This document shows positions 27,329-38,131 of a stretch of 64,000 bases of DNA, one piece after another. Origin of the DNA: Candidatus Tisiphia endosymbiont of Nedyus quadrimaculatus (GTDB taxonomy: Bacteria > Pseudomonadota > Alphaproteobacteria > Rickettsiales > Rickettsiaceae); NCBI RefSeq assembly GCF_964059235.1, contig NZ_OZ060452.1:496001-560000 (forward strand). The letters run 5' to 3'. How positions within the stretch are numbered: position 1 is the first letter of the stretch; every line of letters begins with the position of its first letter. The notes under the pieces were generated by a model. That model did not search any database and was not told where the DNA came from. It was given only the letters and a program-made list of their open reading frames with translations. Position numbers and translations under genes: made by a program.

Positions 27329-30148
27329 TTACATCGAATTCAGGTTAATTATCAAGGCTTCTTCAAGCAATTTTTTCTGTTGCTCATTATGTATGATCGG
27401 TGAGCCAACTGCTGGTGAAGCAGACTCATTCCTACCAACATATACAAATTGATTATTAATTGATGCATTTTTTAGGCTCTCATTTAAGTGATCTTTAACA
27501 AAATTCCATGCCCCCATATTTTTAGGTTCTTCTTGACACCAAATAAACTCTGTAGCTTTATTATATTTACCTAATATTTTAACGATAATATCCGTTTGAA
27601 ACGGATATAACTGTTCGAGTCTAATAATCACTATATCTAAAATATTCTTTTCTTCTCTTTTTTCTAATAAATCATAGTAGACTTTACCACTACATAATAT
27701 AATTCGTTTCACTTCCTTGGCATTTATAGCATCATTAATTTCGTCTAGCACAGGTATAAAGCTTGTATTCTCATCAAGCTGGGAGAGAGGTGATACAACC
27801 ATTTTATGTCTTAATAAAGATTTTGGTGACATTACTATTAGTGGTTTACGAATATTACTGTATATTTGACGACGTAATAAATGAAAAAATGAAGCTGGCG
27901 TCGTAGGATATGTAACTTGAATATTATTCTCAGCAGCAAGCTGCAAGAACCTCTCGAGTCTTGCAGAGCTATGCTCTGGACCTTGTCCTTCAAGTCCATG
28001 TGGTAGTAGTGCTACTATACCGCTCATCTTGAGCCATTTGCTTTCACTACTGGAAATGAATTGGTCGAAAATTATTTGAGCTCCGTTAGCAAAATCGCCA
28101 AATTGAGCTTCCCAAATTACTAAATCTTTTGGATTAACTAATGAATAACCATACTCAAAACCTAAAACTGCATATTCAGATAAATTACTGTCAGCAATTT
28201 CAAAATTTGCTTGGCTTTGCGATAAATTATTTAATGGTGTATAAGTGCTATCATCCACTTGACTATGTAACACTGCATGACGGTGAGAGAAAGTGCCACG
28301 CCCACAATCTTGACCAGTAAAACGTATTCTAGTACCTGTATTTAATAAACTGGCAAAGGCTAACTGTTCTGCAGTTGCCCAGTCAATAGGTTTATCTTGC
28401 TTTAAAGTATTTTCTCTTAATTCAAATAATTTTACAAGTTTGGGATTTAAAGGAAAATCTTTTGGTATCTGACAAAGCTTTATACCAAGTTCTTTTAAGG
28501 TGTTTTTGTTAACACCAGTAGAGAGCATTTGGGCATTTGACCTAGTATAACTAGACCATAAACCTTCCAAAAACTGAGCTTGCGGCTGATAATTTTTGGC
28601 TTGTTCATATTCTTGATCTAATTTCAGTTTAAATTGTTCTTTTAATGTAGGAAAATAATTTTGGTCAATTATTCCACCTGCTACTAGTTTATTTGCAAAA
28701 ATAGTTGCCGGGGATTGCTTATTTTTTATTACATTATACATAACAGCTTGAGTATACATAGGTTCATCACCTTCATTATGACCATATTTACGATAACAAA
28801 TGATCTCAACGACTATGTCTCTAGCAAATTTATACCGGTAATTCACTGCAATATTGGTAGCCTTGATCACTGCTTCAATGTCATCACCATTTACATGTAG
28901 AATTGGACTATTAATTATCTTAGCAAACTCAGTAGAATATCTACCTGGTCTAGTGTCATAACTATTCGCTGTAAATCCAAGCTGATTATTAATGACAAAG
29001 TGAATAATCCCGCCAACATTATAAGGCTTTAGATCCGACATAAATAAACTCTCAGCTACTACACCCTGACCACAAAAAGCAGTATCACCATGCACTAAAA
29101 TACTCATTACCTTCTTACGGTTAACATCTTGCATGTTGTCCTGTTTTGCTCGTACTTTACCAGCTACCACTGAATTTACCGCTTCTAAATGCGAGGGATT
29201 ATCTGCCATAGAGAGATGAACTTTAGATTGTCCTCTTATCCGATCTGATGAATAGCCAATATGATACTTCACATCACCTGAGATACCTAAATCATCCGGC
29301 AAGACACTTCCTGTCATAAATCCAGAAAAAATGGCTTTATAAGGTTTAGTCATTACCTTGGTCAAGGTGCTAAGTCTTCCTCGATGTGCCATACCTATTA
29401 CGACATCTTCTATTCCATGGATAATAGACATATCTATGACTTTATCTATAGATACTACAGCTGCCTCTCCACCTTCTACTGAAAAACGCTTTGCCCCAGG
29501 AAATTTTGTGTGTAGATATTGTTCAAATCCTTCAATCTCTACTAAGTCTTTTAGTATATCCTTCTTATCTTGTTCCAATATATTAAAAGCTTGAACGTTA
29601 CTTTCCATTTGTTCAGAAAACCAAGTTTTCTCATCTTCATTGCTCACATGAGCAAATTCTACGGCAATATCTTTAGTATAAGTTTGATCAAGCAAATTAA
29701 CTAATTCCTTAAGAGAACATGCTTTTATTCCAAAAAATTCATCATCAATTTCTATAATATTATTCAACTGATCTGTGGTAAAACCAAAATCTTCTATATT
29801 AAGTCTCAACTCATTTTTAGTCTTAAGAACCTCAAGATTCAAGGGATCTAGCTTGACTAAATAATGTCCATAATTACGGTAGCTGGCAATCATTGCTTTT
29901 GCTCTGAGCTTGTTAGTTGTAGCGGAAAATTCCGTAACATACGGCAAGGGTTTTTCTTGAGGTGCAGTAATAACATGAGCAATAGTTTTATTAACTTGGT
30001 AACTATTATTATTCCCAATATTTTGGAAATAGTCTTGCCAGCTTTCATCAACTGCTTTATGATCTGATAAATATAGCTGATATAGTTCTTCTATAAAAAC
30101 AGCATTGCTACCAAATAAAAAACTAGTTTGTTTTAAATTTTTATCCAT
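27329..30148 (-). CDS. sucA: 2-oxoglutarate dehydrogenase E1 component
   Basis: The thiamine-diphosphate subunit of the TCA-cycle 2-oxoglutarate dehydrogenase. The 939-residue protein has the N-terminal E2-binding start ([20 protein letters not shown]), the [16 protein letters not shown] segment, the ThDP motif [32 protein letters not shown], and the transketolase part with [15 protein letters not shown] and [18 protein letters not shown]. The C-terminal LNSM-stop is read from a dispersed TTCGATGTAA repeat. In Rickettsia sucB normally follows sucA; here an IS110 element follows and sucB is absent from the window. Confidence 0.97.
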   Translation of the reverse strand: MDKNLKQTSFLFGSNAVFIEELYQLYLSDHKAVDESWQDYFQNIGNNNSYQVNKTIAHVITAPQEKPLPYVTEFSATTNKLRAKAMIASYRNYGHYLVKLDPLNLEVLKTKNELRLNIEDFGFTTDQLNNIIEIDDEFFGIKACSLKELVNLLDQTYTKDIAVEFAHVSNEDEKTWFSEQMESNVQAFNILEQDKKDILKDLVEIEGFEQYLHTKFPGAKRFSVEGGEAAVVSIDKVIDMSIIHGIEDVVIGMAHRGRLSTLTKVMTKPYKAIFSGFMTGSVLPDDLGISGDVKYHIGYSSDRIRGQSKVHLSMADNPSHLEAVNSVVAGKVRAKQDNMQDVNRKKVMSILVHGDTAFCGQGVVAESLFMSDLKPYNVGGIIHFVINNQLGFTANSYDTRPGRYSTEFAKIINSPILHVNGDDIEAVIKATNIAVNYRYKFARDIVVEIICYRKYGHNEGDEPMYTQAVMYNVIKNKQSPATIFANKLVAGGIIDQNYFPTLKEQFKLKLDQEYEQAKNYQPQAQFLEGLWSSYTRSNAQMLSTGVNKNTLKELGIKLCQIPKDFPLNPKLVKLFELRENTLKQDKPIDWATAEQLAFASLLNTGTRIRFTGQDCGRGTFSHRHAVLHSQVDDSTYTPLNNLSQSQANFEIADSNLSEYAVLGFEYGYSLVNPKDLVIWEAQFGDFANGAQIIFDQFISSSESKWLKMSGIVALLPHGLEGQGPEHSSARLERFLQLAAENNIQVTYPTTPASFFHLLRRQIYSNIRKPLIVMSPKSLLRHKMVVSPLSQLDENTSFIPVLDEINDAINAKEVKRIILCSGKVYYDLLEKREEKNILDIVIIRLEQLYPFQTDIIVKILGKYNKATEFIWCQEEPKNMGAWNFVKDHLNESLKNASINNQFVYVGRNESASPAVGSPIIHNEQQKKLLEEALIINLNSM

Positions 30149-30222
30149 AACTCCTATTCTTGATTAGTAAAAAGCCTAGATAGCATTCTCCGTGGGGAAT
30201 GACATCGTTTTTGGTCTTGTAA

Positions 30223-30412
30223 CTCACCTTACGCATAACCCCCATGGCAATTTAAAAATTGCAGAAAAGTACAAGAGTCATTGCGAGACCACGTAGTGGT
30301 CGTGGCAATCCACATTTATTAGATTGCTTCGTCGCTACTAAAGTAGCTCCTCGCTAATAGACGTCGGGCTGTTTTCTTCCTTATGACTTTTAAATGCCAC
30401 GCGTAAGGTGAA
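30223..30412. repeat. Miniature inverted-repeat element, family 3, copy A
   Basis: This 190-bp element begins CTCACCTTACGC and ends GCGTAAGGTGAA. It is flanked by the 7-bp direct repeat CTTGTAA at 30216-30222 and 30413-30419. The interior has the GTCATTGCGAG...GATTGCTTCGTCGC sequence in the orientation opposite to copy B at 41981. Confidence 0.88.
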
Positions 30413-30434
30413 CTTGTAAGTATCATTTCACCCC

Positions 30435-30472
30435 AATTCGGGATAAGAATTAGTTAATTCTTATCCCGAATT
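30435..30472. repeat. Perfect 18-bp-arm hairpin
   Basis: AATTCGGGATAAGAATTA and its reverse complement form a stem with a 1-2-base loop. It belongs to the same family as 25462-25498 and 40691-40727. Confidence 0.85.
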
Positions 30473-30595
30473 CGCGTTAGATGTCATTCCCCGTGGGGAA
30501 TGACATCAAGGCTATCACCATTACTATGCCTTAAACCTTTTCGGGTTAGCTATAAGTATCATTTCCAATTCTCCAAATCATTTGAGTATATACAA

Positions 30596-31498
30596 TTACG
30601 TTACTTCTGTATTATTAATTCTTTCTAAACAGATTTTTTCAGTAACTGTCTTTAATTCTTCTACCCGGTTGATCAGGTAAAGTAATTGTTCTTTACTAAT
30701 TTTATAGTGTTTATCATATCTTGCACCAACATAAGCACCTAGGAGTAACTTAAAGCACTCTTCTTGTTCAAGAGTCTCATGTGGAAATATCTTATAGAGG
30801 TCATAATGATAAATTCTAGCCTGCTTGCCAAGTTCCAGTATATCATGTAACTTTGGTTTATAACCAGTAAAAACTAGCAGAATAGCATTATAAAAGCTCT
30901 CGGTAGCTTGATGAAGCGAAAAGGCTGATAAAGCATTTTCATTATTTTCAAGATAAGCATTTACACCAATAAGAAATCCTTTACCTTTTCCAAACCAATA
31001 TTCATATTCTTCCTCAGCTATTGGTCTTCGTTCCGACCATGGTAATTTTTTGGCTTCAGATAATATAAATTCACCACTATCATATAAAAGAACTCCTTCT
31101 TTCTTGATATCACAAAAGAAATACTGACCTTTTTCCAATTGGCTATTTACCCGCTTAATAGGCTCAAATATCAGGGTAACTGGCTGCCTTTTCATCATGC
31201 TATCTACAGTCATTGGGAATTTTTTATCGAGCCTTTTTTCTATCGTATATTGTAGTTCTCTAGCTTGATGACCTGCATATTTGCCTTTCTTTAAAATCAA
31301 CAAAAGATCAAAATCACTTTGATAGCTGTAGGTAATATGCTCTTGCTGATATATGTCTTGTACCCAATCTCCTCTAGCATAAGAACCAAATAAAATAATC
31401 ATCGCTATTTTTGATTTTCCTACGTCTAGAATTTCTTTAATAATATTGTCTAGTTTTTCTTTAATAACTAATGATCGGCTAGGTAAGGTAGTTTTCAT
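30596..31498 (-). CDS. Fused MNT nucleotidyltransferase-HEPN protein
   Basis: A 300-residue protein joining two domains that are usually separate toxin-antitoxin partners. The N-terminal pol-beta-type nucleotidyltransferase has GSYARGDW at 38-45 and the metal-binding DFD at 62-64. The C-terminal helical HEPN domain covers about 165-290 and includes GARYDKHYKI. The canonical HEPN RNase motif is R-x4-6-H; here R260 and H264 are only three residues apart, so RNase activity is doubtful. It stands alone between repeats. A role in stress or defence, or an ordinary nucleotidyltransferase role, is inferred from the domains only. Confidence 0.82.
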   Translation of the reverse strand: MKTTLPSRSLVIKEKLDNIIKEILDVGKSKIAMIILFGSYARGDWVQDIYQQEHITYSYQSDFDLLLILKKGKYAGHQARELQYTIEKRLDKKFPMTVDSMMKRQPVTLIFEPIKRVNSQLEKGQYFFCDIKKEGVLLYDSGEFILSEAKKLPWSERRPIAEEEYEYWFGKGKGFLIGVNAYLENNENALSAFSLHQATESFYNAILLVFTGYKPKLHDILELGKQARIYHYDLYKIFPHETLEQEECFKLLLGAYVGARYDKHYKISKEQLLYLINRVEELKTVTEKICLERINNTEVT

Positions 31499-31634
31499 AA
31501 AGCTATTTTTTTATCTTAGATCAACTATATACCAAATAATTAAATAATCAACAACAATTTAATTGTAGATTAAAAAATAATTTAAAATCACAATCAATAA
31601 TTGTTATATGTCATAATCAGTAACAATAATATAT

Positions 31635-31690
31635 ATAGTCAATTGATGAGAAGTAGGTAGTGCCGTCTTCGATCGCTCCTCCTGAATTGA
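31635..31690. repeat. Truncated palindromic repeat
   Basis: ATAGTCAATTGATGAGAAGTAGGTAGT... to CTCCTCCTGAATTGATTATAG matches the ends of the fuller palindrome at 56990-57093. Confidence 0.6.
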
Positions 31691-31701
31691 TTATAGCTTT
31701 T

Positions 31702-32787
31702 TTACCGCAGTTTTAGTGAAGATAAACCAATTAGAGCAAATATTATGGCTATAATCCAAAAACGTATCACAACTTTTGATTCTGGCCAGCCATGTTTCTC
31801 AAAATGATGGTGCAGTGGGGCCATTTTGAAAATTCTTTTACCATTAGTAGCTTTAAAATAATATACTTGAATAATTACTGATAAAGTTTCAATAACAAAT
31901 AATCCGCCAATAATTGCTAGTACAATTTCATGTTTGGTTATAACGCTAATAACACCAAGAACGCCACCAAGACTTAGGCTTCCAGTATCTCCCATAAAAA
32001 TTTCTGCTGGCTGTGCATTAAACCATAAGAATCCTAGGCTAGCACCAACAATTGAAGCACAGAAGATAGTTAATTCAGAAATATTTGGTATATACATAAT
32101 TTGTAGATAATTTGCATAGAAACTATTACCGACCAAGTAAATAATTAAGGTAAAAGAACCTGCAGTAATAGCAATAGGTACTATGGCAAGACCATCAAGA
32201 CCATCTGTTAGATTCACCGCATTTGATGCACCAACTATCACAAACATGCTAAATGGTATATAAAACAAACCTAAATCAATCAATAAATTTTTAAAAAATG
32301 GAATAGTGAGCAGATTATTTCCCTGACTATTGGAATCTCTTAATAGTAAACAGGCAATTAGACAAATAGTGAACTGAAATAGTAATTTCTTCTTTCCGCT
32401 AACGCCTTTATGGTGGTTTTTTGTTACTTTAGCATAATCATCCATAAAACCAAGTACACCAAAACTAACAAAGACAAATAACACTATCCATATATATTTA
32501 TTAGTAAGGTCAGAGAATAATATAGTGGAAAGACAAACAGTGAAGAGAATCATTATCCCTCCCATAGTTGGTGTTCCTACTTTTGCTTTGTGCGTTTCTG
32601 GTCCGTCGTCACGAATTGGTTGACCATATTTTTGTAAATTTTGTAAAAACCTAATTAACCTAGGTCCTATTAAAAAAGAAATGGTCAAGCTAAATAATAT
32701 GGCAAGTCCAATACGAAAAGTAACATAGTGGAATAAATTGGCTATATGTAATTTATGTATATAGGGGGCAAGAAGGTTGTATATCAT
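31702..32787 (-). CDS. mraY: Phospho-N-acetylmuramoyl-pentapeptide transferase
   Basis: MraY transfers phospho-MurNAc-pentapeptide to undecaprenyl phosphate to make lipid I in the inner membrane. The 361-residue protein has about ten spans, KVGTPTMGG, the catalytic D-D pair [29 protein letters not shown] and the [15 protein letters not shown] box. The start overlaps the murF stop as ATGA, so the pair is translationally coupled. Confidence 0.97.
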   Translation of the reverse strand: MIYNLLAPYIHKLHIANLFHYVTFRIGLAILFSLTISFLIGPRLIRFLQNLQKYGQPIRDDGPETHKAKVGTPTMGGIMILFTVCLSTILFSDLTNKYIWIVLFVFVSFGVLGFMDDYAKVTKNHHKGVSGKKKLLFQFTICLIACLLLRDSNSQGNNLLTIPFFKNLLIDLGLFYIPFSMFVIVGASNAVNLTDGLDGLAIVPIAITAGSFTLIIYLVGNSFYANYLQIMYIPNISELTIFCASIVGASLGFLWFNAQPAEIFMGDTGSLSLGGVLGVISVITKHEIVLAIIGGLFVIETLSVIIQVYYFKATNGKRIFKMAPLHHHFEKHGWPESKVVIRFWIIAIIFALIGLSSLKLR

Positions 32788-34154
32788 TGTAGTAATTCAA
32801 AAGATTGTATAATTTTACTAAGTTGGATACTGTTAGATCCTTTTAGTAAGAGTAATTCATCGCCTTTAAGTAATTCATTTAAGTTTTCTATCAACAAATC
32901 AACATTATCAAAATGCATTTTTTCTATGTCATTTGGCAAAGAATCGTATATATGTTTGGTAAGATTACCTACTAAAAAAACTCTCTTAGCACTAGAATCG
33001 AGAATTGCTGGTATTAAGTCTTTATGGAATTTTATCGAATTTTCTCCCAATTCTAGCATATCACCTAGTATAGCAACTTTTTTCTGTCCACTAAGCTGTT
33101 TTAGATACAATAAAGCAGCTTTTACTGATACTGGATTAGCATTATAATAATCACAGATAATTTGATAGTTCTGACCATTATATTTAGCGTTGACTAGTTT
33201 CCCACGTCCTTCAGTTAATGATATTTTGCTTAATTGTGTTGCTGCAGCATTAATATCTAAGTTCAGTATTGCTGCTACCTGAAGAGCAGCAGTATAATTT
33301 CTAGCATAATGTTCCGGTACAAAAGGAATTCTAATATCTATTTTAGTATTACAGATAGAATAATGTAGATGTACTTCTTGTCCAATATGCTCATATGATA
33401 CTAATCTAGAATCTGTGCCTTCGGACTTACCAAAACTATATATATTATTAATCGATAATTGTTTAAGATTCTGTAAAATTCGGTCATAATATTGATGGTC
33501 TGAATTTACAACAGCTATGCCATTTTTTGGCATTCCTTCAAAAATTTCACATTTGGCATCAACCAGACTAAGCATAGATTCAAAAAATTCAAGATGGGCT
33601 TCTGCTATTGTAGTGATTACTGATATGTTAGGTCGTACCATTTTTGTCAGCTCTCTTATTTCTCCTGAATGATTCATACCCATTTCAAAAACAGCATATT
33701 CTATATCATCAGGCATCGAAGCAAGATTTATAGGCACGCCAAGGTGGTTGTTAAAATTTCCTCTACTAGCAAAAGTAGATCCAAAATAACTTAATATAGT
33801 TTTGATTGCTTCCTTAGTACCCGTTTTACCAATACTACCGGTAACACCAATAAACATTGCTTTAGATTTTTTACGTTTATACTCAGCCATGTGGTGTAGA
33901 GCAGCTAAGGTATCAGAGACCATAATTACTTTATTATCAGGTAACCCTTTTATTGCCTTACTAATAATTACTGCATTTGCTCCTCGTTCTAGAGCGTGTA
34001 AGGCATAATTATGTCCATCATTATTACCTTGCAGAGCAATAAATAAATCGCCGTTTGCAACGGAGTTGGAATTAAACTGAATTTGCCTCCCCTGAATATC
34101 AGGATGTACCTCAATATTCAACGCACTACTCAAGTCTTTTGCTGACCAAATCAT
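32784..34154 (-). CDS. murF: UDP-MurNAc-tripeptide:D-Ala-D-Ala ligase
   Basis: MurF adds D-Ala-D-Ala to the cytoplasmic peptidoglycan precursor. The 456 residues include the ATP loop [29 protein letters not shown]-domain [13 protein letters not shown]-like sequence ([14 protein letters not shown]) and the [14 protein letters not shown] block. The start codon lies in the motif TATACTCAAATGATTTGG, which recurs near other repeats. It is upstream of mraY with 4-bp overlap and 18 bp after tsf. Confidence 0.95.
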   Translation of the reverse strand: MIWSAKDLSSALNIEVHPDIQGRQIQFNSNSVANGDLFIALQGNNDGHNYALHALERGANAVIISKAIKGLPDNKVIMVSDTLAALHHMAEYKRKKSKAMFIGVTGSIGKTGTKEAIKTILSYFGSTFASRGNFNNHLGVPINLASMPDDIEYAVFEMGMNHSGEIRELTKMVRPNISVITTIAEAHLEFFESMLSLVDAKCEIFEGMPKNGIAVVNSDHQYYDRILQNLKQLSINNIYSFGKSEGTDSRLVSYEHIGQEVHLHYSICNTKIDIRIPFVPEHYARNYTAALQVAAILNLDINAAATQLSKISLTEGRGKLVNAKYNGQNYQIICDYYNANPVSVKAALLYLKQLSGQKKVAILGDMLELGENSIKFHKDLIPAILDSSAKRVFLVGNLTKHIYDSLPNDIEKMHFDNVDLLIENLNELLKGDELLLLKGSNSIQLSKIIQSFELLQ

Positions 34155-34172
34155 TTGAGTATACTCTTTTTC

Positions 34173-35090
34173 CTAGCTTTGCATGACAGCTGCAACTTCG
34201 TCCGCAAAATTTTTATCTTCTTGCTTTATGCCTGCACCTAGTTCATATCTTATAAACTGTGTAATTTTAATCGAAGTTCCTAATTCTTTTGCAGTGTTAT
34301 CCATAACTTCAAAAACTGTTAATTTATCATCAAATAAAAAGTTTTGTTCAAGCAGAACAACTTCTGCTAGGAACTTACGTATTCTACCTTCAACCATTTT
34401 TTCAATGATATTGTCCGGTTTACCGGAAGCTTTTGATTGTTCAAAAAATATATTTCTCTCACGTTCAATTAATGTTTGATCCAAAGTTGATGTATCAAGG
34501 CTATAAGGATTACTTGCCGCTATATGGGTAGCAATTTTCTGTCCTAATTCTAGGAGCTTAGCTTTATCTTTGGTAGCTGATTGTAAACCAACAATGACAG
34601 AAATCTTACCCAAACCATCAGCAACAGTGTTATGTACATAAGATGCAACTATACCTTCTGATACCTGTAAGACATCCATACGACGTAGATTTAAATTTTC
34701 ACCAATTGTAGCAATATTATCTAATATTTCTTCTTCAACTGATCTACCTGTTGATGTTTTTGCTAATTTTAGTGATGGTAAATTATCTTGTTTCAAAGCT
34801 AGTTCAGCAATATTCCTAACCAATTGTTGAAATTTATCGTTTCTTGCAACAAAATCTGTTTCCGAATTTACTTCTATAATAGCCCCAACATTATCTTTAA
34901 TGTGTATTGCTGTTAGTCCTTCAGCAGCAATTCTATCTGCTTTTTTTGCTGCAGCTGATAATCCTTTTTTTCTTAACCAATCAATAGCTGCTTCAAAATC
35001 TCCCTTTGTTTCAAGCAAAGCCTTCTTGCAGTCCATCATTCCTGCACCAGTTTTCTCTCTTAATTGTTTTACAAGTCCAGCATTTATCAT
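34173..35090 (-). CDS. tsf: Elongation factor Ts
   Basis: EF-Ts is the nucleotide-exchange factor for EF-Tu. The 305-residue protein begins [24 protein letters not shown] with the TDFVARN motif at about residue 78, and ends with a dimerisation and C-terminal helical module typical of bacteria. AAAGGAG lies 5 bases before the ATG. It is normally next to rpsB; here a 359-bp repeat-filled spacer separates the two. Confidence 0.97.
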   Translation of the reverse strand: MINAGLVKQLREKTGAGMMDCKKALLETKGDFEAAIDWLRKKGLSAAAKKADRIAAEGLTAIHIKDNVGAIIEVNSETDFVARNDKFQQLVRNIAELALKQDNLPSLKLAKTSTGRSVEEEILDNIATIGENLNLRRMDVLQVSEGIVASYVHNTVADGLGKISVIVGLQSATKDKAKLLELGQKIATHIAASNPYSLDTSTLDQTLIERERNIFFEQSKASGKPDNIIEKMVEGRIRKFLAEVVLLEQNFLFDDKLTVFEVMDNTAKELGTSIKITQFIRYELGAGIKQEDKNFADEVAAVMQS

Positions 35091-35449
35091 TTTACTCTCC
35101 TTTATTTAAGGTTTATAGTTATTTTTATTGGATTGAGGAGTCTACCAACTCTTGAAATCATAGCAGTATATATGCTGTTAACTTAACCTGAGTTTGATGT
35201 AAGATATCGGTTTAATAATCTCGATGCATCCCTACATCTTCGATGTCATCCCTGTTAGGGTTGATGCTCCCTCACCTTCAATGTCACCTCTGCGTAGGCA
35301 GGACATCGAAGGTGCTTAGAATAATAATTATTTTTATGTCGAATTCAGGTTACTTACGATAATTTACGCTAACTACTTGATTTTCTAGATCCTGAAATAA
35401 ACTCAGGATGACATCGAGGCTACTTAAATTGACACCCCCCAAATACTAG
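35091..35449. repeat. Repeat-filled rpsB-tsf spacer
   Basis: No gene. A fragment TACCAACTCTTGAAAT near 35142 matches the arm of the nuoN insert. 35180-35355 contains GTTTGATGTAAG...CGATGTCATCCC...ATGTCGAATTCAGGTT repeat material like that at 18306. About 35384-35410 has an AGATCCTGAAATAAACTCAGGATGACATC palindrome (inner arms TCCTGA/TCAGGA). The repeats lengthen a spacer that is usually short. Confidence 0.6.
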
Positions 35450-36337
35450 TTATTTTTTTGTTGTAGCAACTTCTGCAAGCTCTAAAGCTGTCTCAAACTC
35501 TGACTCTAGTGCTTCTTGATTATTTAGGTCTAGAGTTTTAGAAAATTTCTTGGTTGATTTTAACTTAGTAATACCTTTTATATTTGTACCTTTTTCTTCA
35601 TGAGTAGCTATGCTTCCTAAATCAACACCAGATGCAGCTAAAGCCTCTTCTATACCGGCAAGTGCTGCATCAGCAAACAAGGTGCAATAAAGTCTTATAG
35701 ATCTTATTGCATCATCATTACCGGGAATAGGGTGGTCTATATTGTCTGGATTAGAGTTAGTGTCAACAATAGCAATTATTGGAATACCTAACTTTACTGC
35801 TTCTTGGATTGCTAAATGCTCCTTATTAGTATCAATTACCACAAGCAAATTGGGTCTTGTCCCAATATGTCTAATACCCCCTAAGGATTTAAGTAATTTA
35901 TCCTTTTTACGGGTCATTTCCAGTATTTCTTTCTTAGTATAACCGGAATATTCCTCTTCATTCCCCAAAACTTTCTCAAGATTATCCAGCTTTTTTATTG
36001 AGCCAGAAATTGTCCCCCAGTTGGTTAACATACCACCAAGCCATCTGTGGTTAACGTAATATTGCCCACATTTCTCCGCATACTCAGCTATTATATCACT
36101 GGCTTGAACTTTAGTACTGACAAATAATATTTTACCGTTTTTCTTGACAGTTTCATAAATTACACCCAAAGCTATCTGCATTAGGGCAGCAGTTTGTTGT
36201 AAGTCAATTACGTGGATATCATCTCTGACACCATAAATGTAAGATGCCATTTTTGGATTCCAACGTGAGGTTTTATGACCAAAATGTACCCCAGCATCAA
36301 GTAAATCTCTGACATTAACAGCTTGTAATTTAGACAT
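35450..36337 (-). CDS. rpsB: 30S ribosomal protein S2
   Basis: S2 sits between the head and body of the 30S subunit. The 295-residue protein has [22 protein letters not shown] near the N-terminus, [38 protein letters not shown] and [33 protein letters not shown] lies 8 bases before the ATG. A lysine/serine-rich C-terminal extension of about 50 residues follows the conserved domain. Confidence 0.97.
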   Translation of the reverse strand: MSKLQAVNVRDLLDAGVHFGHKTSRWNPKMASYIYGVRDDIHVIDLQQTAALMQIALGVIYETVKKNGKILFVSTKVQASDIIAEYAEKCGQYYVNHRWLGGMLTNWGTISGSIKKLDNLEKVLGNEEEYSGYTKKEILEMTRKKDKLLKSLGGIRHIGTRPNLLVVIDTNKEHLAIQEAVKLGIPIIAIVDTNSNPDNIDHPIPGNDDAIRSIRLYCTLFADAALAGIEEALAASGVDLGSIATHEEKGTNIKGITKLKSTKKFSKTLDLNNQEALESEFETALELAEVATTKK

Positions 36338-36497
36338 TATTAAATCTCCTTAAAATGTTAGTTATGTACCTACATATTATAGGTACTCCTCCGCAAGAGT
36401 TGATACCAAAGAAATTGGACTAACAACTAGGCTCTTACGTGTGAATTTTGCTTATTATAGTTAACCCTACTAGCATTTAGCCATAGGCAAACTAGCG

Positions 36498-36592
36498 TCA
36501 TTGCGAGGAGTCACTTTAGTGGCGACGAAGCAATCCAAGAAAGTGATTATATCTAGATTGCTTCGTCGGCTTACGCCTCCTCGCAATGACTG
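36498..36592. repeat. GTCATTGCGAGGAG palindromic element
   Basis: The ends GTCATTGCGAGGAG and CTCCTCGCAATGAC are exact inverted repeats. Inner arms GCGACGAAGCAATC / GATTGCTTCGTCG flank a short variable centre. The same family occurs at 44843-44939 and inside the miniature elements at 30223, 41981 and 54220. Confidence 0.9.
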
Positions 36593-36685
36593 AGTAATGC
36601 TAATCAGGTTAGCTATATATTTTAAGCAAGGTTAATTATATATTCAATCAACATATTTGCAAGGGTTATGTTGAACGTAATTTAT

Positions 36686-36897
36686 CAGGGTAATTTAAAA
36701 GTCGGGCTGCAAGCCTAATAGATAAAGGAAAAAGTGCTTAATATGCACTCGATGTCATTCCCGCGTAGGCGGGAATCCATAATACTTAATAGTCTTTCAG
36801 GCTTATTTTTTTAGATTCCCGCCTACGCGGGAATGACATCGATGATGGTTGAATTTATATCTATAACAACTATTAATTACCTCTATAAATTACCCTG
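36686..36897. repeat. Miniature inverted-repeat element, family 2, copy B
   Basis: This 212-bp element begins CAGGGTAATTTA and ends TAAATTACCCTG. It is flanked by the 8-bp direct repeat TAATTTAT at 36678-36685 and 36898-36905. The right duplication contains the stop codon of the minus-strand gene that ends at 36902. Confidence 0.9.
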
Positions 36898-36901
36898 TAA
36901 T

Positions 36902-37987
36902 TTATAGAGGTAATTCCATAATATTTACAGTATTCTCTCCTCCTAGCTCAACTTGAGTATCAGAAGCATAAATATCATCAAGTGCTATAGCGGATGAACC
37001 GTCATTACTAATTTGACTTACTGTAGTGACACTGTTACTGTTATTATTTTCTTTGGCTTGTGTAAAATGTGCAAACATACATGCTCCTACAATCGTTCCA
37101 AAAAGTGATGGATGTTGCTGGGCAATATCTGTAAACTCTAATTCTTCTAATTTTATATTAGTAACTTCCTCTTCTCTAATAATCTTTGCTTTAATTAACT
37201 CTTGCACAAAAGAATTAGTGGTAATAGATTTTTGTAATTCTTTTAAATAGTTAGAAAAATCTATTTTTGTCATTATCCCCTCATTAGTTATAAAGATATC
37301 CGGCACGTGCAGTTTTTCTTTAACATTAGCAGCATAAGAAAGTAAACTCTTTCCCATAACACTCAAACCAAATGATATAAAAAAGTTATCTAATACTTTC
37401 GAATTGCTAGCAAAATCGCCCTGCCAAGTCACATCATCACTTGATAAAAAACTACAAGTAGTATTTTTAAATTTTACTGGATTATCTAATAAGTGAGTAC
37501 CGTAGCAAGATACAGATGTGAGTTCGGTAGAATCTACTTCCTGCGTTAACCTTGATATTTGATCTATAATTAAAGAAGCAGGTAACATTTTCGGTGATCC
37601 CATTGCTCCTTCAGGATCATAACTTAGACCAAGGTGATATAGCCCTTCTTTAATAATACCATGCATTTGCAAAATTATATTAAGTTTTTTTATATTATAT
37701 TTTTCTATATAAGGCTTTGTGATCTCATATATCTTACCTAAATCATTCCATCCATACCAATCATGACCAAAAACTAGTGTATGTCCTGCGGATTGTAAGG
37801 ATTCTTTGCTAATAGGGGAGTGCAGAGCATTAAATACACTCAATCCTGGACCTATTAATTTTACATTTAGAGTGTCTACTCTAGGCATTTCATAAAATGT
37901 ATGTTGATTTAATGATTCATAGTCGTCACAGGGTTCATTTTTAATGTTACGTAGAACGTCATTTACATAACTTACTGTCCTTTTCAT
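36902..37987 (-). CDS. Unknown protein with a caspase-like (clan CD) His/Cys pattern
   Basis: A 361-residue protein I do not recognise as a named family. Residues 101-110 (KLNIILQMHG) form a hydrophobic strand ending in His109-Gly110. Residues 154-163 (TELTSVSCYG) form a second strand ending in Cys161-Tyr-Gly. The order, strand-then-HG and strand-then-C-x-G pattern, and 52-residue spacing resemble clan CD cysteine peptidases such as caspases and toxin cysteine-protease domains. There is no signal peptide or membrane span. The last 50 residues are Asn/Ser-rich and acidic. An isolated gene flanked by repeats; a secreted effector role is only inferred. Confidence 0.55.
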   Translation of the reverse strand: MKRTVSYVNDVLRNIKNEPCDDYESLNQHTFYEMPRVDTLNVKLIGPGLSVFNALHSPISKESLQSAGHTLVFGHDWYGWNDLGKIYEITKPYIEKYNIKKLNIILQMHGIIKEGLYHLGLSYDPEGAMGSPKMLPASLIIDQISRLTQEVDSTELTSVSCYGTHLLDNPVKFKNTTCSFLSSDDVTWQGDFASNSKVLDNFFISFGLSVMGKSLLSYAANVKEKLHVPDIFITNEGIMTKIDFSNYLKELQKSITTNSFVQELIKAKIIREEEVTNIKLEELEFTDIAQQHPSLFGTIVGACMFAHFTQAKENNNSNSVTTVSQISNDGSSAIALDDIYASDTQVELGGENTVNIMELPL

Positions 37988-38131
37988 AATCCTCCTTTAA
38001 TTTCTTTTATATTAAGTAGCTGAAATTCAAAACCGGTAAAAACGATTTTAACTAGTCATATAAACATTTTTGATTTTAAATCAAGAAAATATAAAAAAAC
38101 ATTCCTTAATAGTTAGTAAATGTATTCTTAA

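Larger units (their letters stand above)
30149..30595. repeat. Repeat-rich spacer 5' of sucA
   Basis: 447 bp without a gene. It holds the family 3 miniature element at 30223-30412, a hairpin at 30435-30472, two CCCCGTGGGGAATGACATC palindromes (30189-30207 and about 30488-30510), and a TTTGAGTATATAC motif near 30580. The sucA promoter should lie within the first 70 bp. Confidence 0.6.
36338..36901. repeat. Repeat-rich spacer upstream of rpsB
   Basis: 564 bp without a gene. It holds a 95-bp palindrome at 36498-36592 and the family 2 miniature element at 36686-36897. The rpsB promoter should lie within about 36340-36490. A GGTACTCCTCCGCAAGAG stretch near 36381 is unexplained. Confidence 0.6.

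Noticed and set aside
36338-36490. Possible leader or riboswitch upstream of rpsB
   Set aside because: Some GC-rich sequence is present but I could not draw a convincing conserved structure or S2-binding mimic.
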